Shown in pieces: positions 31,781 to 35,054 of a DNA stretch of 35,054 nucleotides. Within the stretch, counting starts at the first letter, position 1. Every line of letters starts with the position of its first letter. The stretch is taken from the NCBI GenBank assembly GCA_013044405.1, contig JABEUR010000039.1:1-35054 (forward strand), written 5' to 3'. Below the pieces are notes generated by a model, which was not told the origin of the DNA, ran no database searches, and saw nothing but the letters and a program-made list of their open reading frames with translations. A program made the translations under genes and the position numbers. This DNA comes from Acidimicrobiaceae bacterium (GTDB taxonomy: Bacteria > Actinomycetota > Acidimicrobiia > Acidimicrobiales > RAAP-2).

Positions 31781-32706
31781 TCCACCAGTGTTCGACCGGT
31801 CAGGCGTAAGAAGACGTCCTCGAGAGAGCTTCTCCGCACTAAAGCACTGGTCGGGGCAATTCCCGCGGCGTGAATTTCACGCAGGGTGTCGTCGCCCTCG
31901 TCGACGTAGAGCAAGATCCGGTCCGGGAGTACCTCGACCCGGCGCGCGAACGGTGCCAGACGGTCGTGGAGTCCCTCGTGCGAATCGGTGCTGAAGCGCA
32001 GTTCGACCACCTCTCGAGTCGAGTGGCTCGCGATGAGTTCACGTGGAGCACCTTCGGCAACAAAGGTGCCGTGGTCCATCACCACCAAGCGATCGCAGAG
32101 TTGTTCGGCCTCATCCATGTAGTGGGTCGTGATGATCAGCGTCACGCCCTCTCGCTTCAGCCGGTACAAGCGCTCCCACAGGAGGTGGCGCGCCTGGGGG
32201 TCGAGTCCCGTTGTCGGTTCGTCGAGTATGAGCAGTTCGGGTCGATTGATCAGCGCCCTGGCAATGGTGAGGCGCCGTTTCATGCCGCCCGAGAGATTGT
32301 CGACCTTGTCGTTCGCTCGGTCTGAGAGCTGAGCGAACTCCAGCAGTTCTGATGCACGCTCACGCAGTAGCTTTCGAGGTAGGTCGAAGTAACGACCGAA
32401 CATCTCGAGGTTGAGTCGAACTGAGAGTTCGAGTTCCAAGGTGTCCTCTTGGGGAACGACACCGAGGCGAGCGCGAATCTCTGGACCATGGGTCCGCGGA
32501 TCCAGTCCAAAGATGGACAGTCTCCCCGAACTCGGCTGGGAGACCGCCGATATCATGCGCATCGTGCTGGTCTTGCCCGCGCCATTGGGACCGAGGAAGC
32601 CGAAGCTCTCACCTTGGTCGATCGCGAAGCTGACCTCCTTGACCGCGGTGAAATCGCCGAATCGCTTGACCAACTGGTTGGCCTCGAGGACGTGAGCGCC
32701 GTTCAT
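31777..32706 (-). CDS. ABC transporter ATP-binding protein (NodI-like, exporter 3)
   Basis: A 309-residue ATPase resembling NodI, the lipooligosaccharide exporter ATPase: Walker A GPNGAGKT (39-46), VVPQEDTLELELSVRLNL after the Q-loop, signature LSGGM (138-142), Walker B LLILDEP (158-164), H-loop TTHYMDEAEQL. It heads the ATPase - permease A - permease B operon. The ATG has no ribosome-binding site of its own but lies in an ATGA overlap with a 20-codon leader ORF. Export of a glycolipid or drug is possible; NodI likeness alone does not set the substrate. Confidence 0.92.
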   Translation of the reverse strand: MNGAHVLEANQLVKRFGDFTAVKEVSFAIDQGESFGFLGPNGAGKTSTMRMISAVSQPSSGRLSIFGLDPRTHGPEIRARLGVVPQEDTLELELSVRLNLEMFGRYFDLPRKLLRERASELLEFAQLSDRANDKVDNLSGGMKRRLTIARALINRPELLILDEPTTGLDPQARHLLWERLYRLKREGVTLIITTHYMDEAEQLCDRLVVMDHGTFVAEGAPRELIASHSTREVVELRFSTDSHEGLHDRLAPFARRVEVLPDRILLYVDEGDDTLREIHAAGIAPTSALVRRSSLEDVFLRLTGRTLVD

Positions 32707-32765
32707 AGAGTGCCGTTGCTTCTGCGCGGTGCGGTGCGCCGTGGTCTGCGCGCTGAATTGAACAT
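32703..32765 (-). CDS. 20-codon arginine-rich leader ORF upstream of exporter 3
   Basis: ATG at 32765 preceded by GGGGGGCGGG (a strong G-rich ribosome-binding site). The peptide has 20 residues, six of them Arg in three RR pairs (two AGA codons, rare in this GC-rich DNA), and ends TGA at 32705-32703, overlapping the ATPase ATG at 32706 (ATGA). The size and layout are those of regulatory leader peptides that couple or stall translation; that role is inference. Confidence 0.5.
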   Translation of the reverse strand: MFNSARRPRRTAPRRSNGTL

Positions 32766-33188
32766 GTACCCGCCCCCCAATATCTCTACTGTGGCATCAC
32801 GCTTCGATACGTGGAGCCACTTGACAACTTGGCGTGCTGCATTGAATGCACCGCGTGTCTCGACCAAGCCGTGTCGCCAACAGCCTTACGACACTAGGCG
32901 ATTGATGGAGGGCTCGTCGCGAAGAGCAGTGTCATTGAAAGCGGGGACTTCCACGACTGGGTCAGCGCCCGCTCAAAGGGCATCGATCCTCCTGGATCGG
33001 CAATGACGTGAAGGTGGCTATCTCGAAGATCCAGCACTGGCCAGGGGAACGACTTGAGGGGCTACGGGTCTCCGGCGACACCGCAACCCGACCCCACGTC
33101 TCACCGTCCAAAGACTCTCCACGACAATCTGGAGCCGAACTTGGCGGATGCTCGCTCGCCGCGGTCGCGTCCGATGTACTTTGTCAGA
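32766..33188. other. 420-bp gap upstream of the exporter 3 leader
   Basis: Expected to hold the exporter 3 promoter. TAGAGA/GATATT close to the leader's ribosome-binding site on the minus strand are possible -10 words without a convincing -35. Plus-strand ORFs here are short, overlap antisense and lack ribosome-binding sites. Confidence 0.35.
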
Positions 33189-33872
33189 CTATTGGCACGG
33201 ACGAGTGATGCTGACCTCTCGGCCCTGTGCCGCTCGAATGGGGGAGCGAAGGCGCAGGTGGATCGCGATCGCCCCGCTGACGAGAGCCGCATAAAAACAC
33301 CACAATGATGCGAATCCGTCCGCGCAAAGTTTCGTCAAGACAATGACTGCTACCAGATTGGCTCCGCCAAACCACATCAGCGATCGGTTGCCCGAAACGA
33401 GCAGCGGCCCGCAGGTCGCCACGATATAGAGCCCGATGATGAGTACTCCGCGTTGGAGGCCCACCGAATATGACAGGTGGTACGACGCGAGTCGAGCGGT
33501 CGGATGACCCACGAGCATTGCTTCGAGTATCACGGCCGAGACCCCCGCGCCGAGGAGGAGAAAGGGGATGTAGCGTCTTCGGCGCCCTTTGGACGGTTCA
33601 AATATTGCCAGCAGTACAGGAACCACCACCGGCAGGGCGACGAGGGCGAAGAGCAGATAGATCCACATCGCCACGTGTCCAACGCTGACGGGCACGTGAC
33701 CTTGAAGGCCCCACCATACGAAGGTCTCGTCAATCTGGTGCAGTCCGAGCAACAGTGGGAACGTCGCAATGGCCAGGTTTTCGCCGCGCCCCTTTACGTG
33801 AAGGCAGGCGTCGACTCCAATGGCCACGACTGCCGCGCCGCTGGCGAGGTCACCGATCGGGGAGAAGCACAT
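33189..33872 (-). CDS. DUF6629-like multipass membrane protein
   Basis: A 227-residue protein beginning MCFSPIGDLASGAAVVAIGVDAC and continuing FPLLLGLHQIDETFVWWGL, the pattern of DUF6629 membrane proteins (MCFS start, HQ..E.FVW). About seven membrane helices fill the rest, with a short basic loop KGRRRRYI near residue 95. ATG 33872 is chosen since AAGGA lies 5 nt upstream and the MCFS start fits the family; a GTG/ATG seven codons earlier has no site. Function unknown. Confidence 0.8.
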   Translation of the reverse strand: MCFSPIGDLASGAAVVAIGVDACLHVKGRGENLAIATFPLLLGLHQIDETFVWWGLQGHVPVSVGHVAMWIYLLFALVALPVVVPVLLAIFEPSKGRRRRYIPFLLLGAGVSAVILEAMLVGHPTARLASYHLSYSVGLQRGVLIIGLYIVATCGPLLVSGNRSLMWFGGANLVAVIVLTKLCADGFASLWCFYAALVSGAIAIHLRLRSPIRAAQGREVSITRPCQ

Positions 33873-33965
33873 GTTCGTCCTTGGCGCTCGCAACTCCCCG
33901 ATTCGACTTGGTGTCCAATACGTCGCATCGCTGCGGGCATCTTCGAGGATCCCTTAACACCTTAG

Positions 33966-33977
33966 GTTGATATCAAC
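33966..33977. promoter_or_regulatory. GTTGATATCAAC palindrome upstream of the DUF6629-like gene
   Basis: Perfect 12-bp palindrome 94 bp before the gene's ATG on the minus strand. Candidate operator; no regulator is coded next to it. Confidence 0.3.
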
Positions 33978-34940
33978 TCGCCACCGTGGGCGAATGGGGC
34001 TCGGCCCTGGAAAGTCTTGGCAAGTTTGATGGATGGCACCGGTGCGCCTTGGAAGAAGTGTCATTAGGGATTCGTTTTGACTTCGTCGTCCATTTTCGAA
34101 GAGAGCCTGCTCACCCTCTTGTGGGGAACAATGAACCGTTTTCGTTAGGGGCAGAGCGAAGACATCGCCTCGCACACCTCGAGTCACGGAGGGTTCGCCA
34201 GCGTCAAGTCCGCTCGATGGCCCGATGCGAATCGAGAGCTCTACTCAAGCGCCGCCGAGAACATCCGACCATCAGGCCCGGAGTACGACGGGCTCCTTGC
34301 ATTGTCGGTTCACACGGTTGGACTGTACGTCGGGATGTCTGGCGGTTCAATCGGATCAGTCTCCAAGCGCTGTCATGACCGGTTCGCTGATGACTCGACA
34401 TCGCACGCTCGCGAGCCGGCCGACGAGCCGGCCAGTCAATTGTTCATGATCCCTACAGTTGCTCATACGCTGATTGAACATCCGCACATTGTGGTGGCAA
34501 CGAATATTGGCGCCGGTACGCTGGGCCTAAGGCCTGTGGCTGGATTGCCGCTTGAGGATTCCACATCTCCTGCAGAGGTCGACTGACGAACGCAGTGAGA
34601 GAGAAGTCATCATGGGTCGCGCTACCGTCGAGCCCACTCCTTGGCGGAGGGAGTCCATCGGACTTTGCACTTCGTCCTCGGTGCCAGCCAACTCACACGC
34701 CTCGCGAGCGTCGACTCCGGCTCCGCGGCGTAGGCGCAATTCTGAGACTTGGGCAACGTGGTCGATCGTGCGTGTGACAATCCTCTGCGGTGAGGGTAGT
34801 TCGACCTGGGCGCCTGAGTTCTCGAAAGAACGGCGTGAAGGATGCCGGGCACAACCCATGAGGTCGTCTGAGCGGCGGGTTTTGCACCGCGCTCGAAGTG
34901 GTTGCGCTCTGGCTCCCAATGGCTCCACGAGGAGGTGCTG
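33978..34940. other. About 960 bp without a convincing gene
   Basis: ORFs of 94-170 codons occur on both strands but are Arg/Ser-rich, overlap one another and lack ribosome-binding sites and family signatures. A 9-bp direct repeat GAGCCGGCC, separated by GAC, lies at 34423-34443. The sequence looks less GC-biased at third positions than its neighbours, so it could be a decayed gene or regulatory DNA; nothing more can be supported. Confidence 0.4.
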
Positions 34941-35054
34941 ATGGATCTTGCCAATGTGGACATGAGTGAGGCCGTCCAAATTGCTCCGCGCGTGTGGTGG
35001 GTGGGGTCGATGCTGGCCAACGAGAACTTCCAATGCCACGCCTATCTGATCGAG
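34941..35054 (+). CDS. MBL-fold metallohydrolase, flavodiiron-like (5' part only)
   Basis: The first 38 codons of a gene cut by the right edge. ATG 34941 follows GGAGG with 5 nt spacing. The residues APRVWWVGSMLANENFQCHAYLI match the first strands of the metallo-beta-lactamase domain of flavodiiron/ODP proteins (pattern VxWVGxxL...FxCHxYLI). The HxExDH metal ligands and any flavodoxin domain lie outside the window, so activity as an oxygen or NO reductase cannot be judged. Confidence 0.7.
   Translation, partial: MDLANVDMSEAVQIAPRVWWVGSMLANENFQCHAYLIE

Noticed and set aside
34302..34586. 94-codon plus-strand ORF in the gene-free region
   Set aside because: No ribosome-binding site or family pattern; overlapping ORFs on both strands are equally long.
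34552..34941. 129-codon plus-strand ORF overlapping the MBL start by TGATG
   Set aside because: The overlap resembles coupling, but the sequence is low-complexity Arg/Ser and the MBL gene has its own GGAGG site.
1..35054. CRISPR arrays, insertion sequences, phage genes, rRNA
   Set aside because: No regularly spaced repeats, transposase or integrase motifs, terminal inverted repeats or rRNA signatures were seen on reading both strands.

Overview
The window is GC-rich (roughly 60% by eye) bacterial chromosome. It looks actinobacterial: many GTG/TTG starts, stop/start overlaps of the ATGA/GTGA type, several TANNNT -10 elements placed 6-7 nt before a start codon as in leaderless mRNAs, and family content (PspC-fused histidine kinase, DUF2277, DUF6629, Y-x4-D secreted repeat, class III cyclase-AAA-TPR protein, MpaB-like oxygenase). 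A class such as Acidimicrobiia would fit, but that is inference. No rRNA, tRNA, CRISPR array, IS element or phage gene was recognised.

Layout. (1) 1-3475: alpha/beta hydrolase (possibly cut by the left edge), then on the minus strand an NAD-dependent epimerase, an ECF sigma factor and a one-pass membrane protein that probably partners the sigma factor. (2) 3715-6403: SPASM radical SAM protein and GlcD-type FAD oxidase. (3) 6474-11724: MarR regulator, methyltransferase and DHA2 exporter in a coupled operon behind a visible promoter/operator, then a beta-hydroxyacid dehydrogenase, a convincing ACC deaminase and a small membrane protein. (4) 11770-14785: PspC-domain histidine kinase plus NarL-type regulator, divergent from a PspC protein with a LiaF-like tail; together they resemble an envelope-stress system. 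(5) 15208-17381: secreted Y-x4-D repeat protein, PadR regulator behind a perfect 18-bp inverted repeat, its coupled membrane protein, and DUF2277. (6) 17435-21172: DHA2 exporter divergent from an ABC exporter (ATPase, permease) and a SHOCT protein. (7) 21711-27345: overlapping three-gene operon of a cyclase-AAA-TPR regulator, an unrecognised protein with HEQNH, and an MpaB/Lcp-type haem oxygenase. (8) 27420-32765: universal stress protein and two ABC-2 exporter operons on the minus strand; each ATPase gene is preceded by a small ORF with a strong ribosome-binding site that ends in an ATGA overlap with the ATPase start. (9) 33189-end: DUF6629 membrane protein, about 1 kb without a convincing gene, and the first 38 codons of an MBL-fold flavodiiron-like protein cut by the right edge.

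The window is dominated by transport and stress regulation: three ABC exporters, two MFS exporters and six regulators (ECF sigma, MarR, two-component pair, PadR, cyclase-ATPase). The best candidates for something undescribed are the twin leader ORFs of the ABC exporters, the cyclase/HEQNH/MpaB operon, and the PadR palindrome that overlaps a leaderless promoter.
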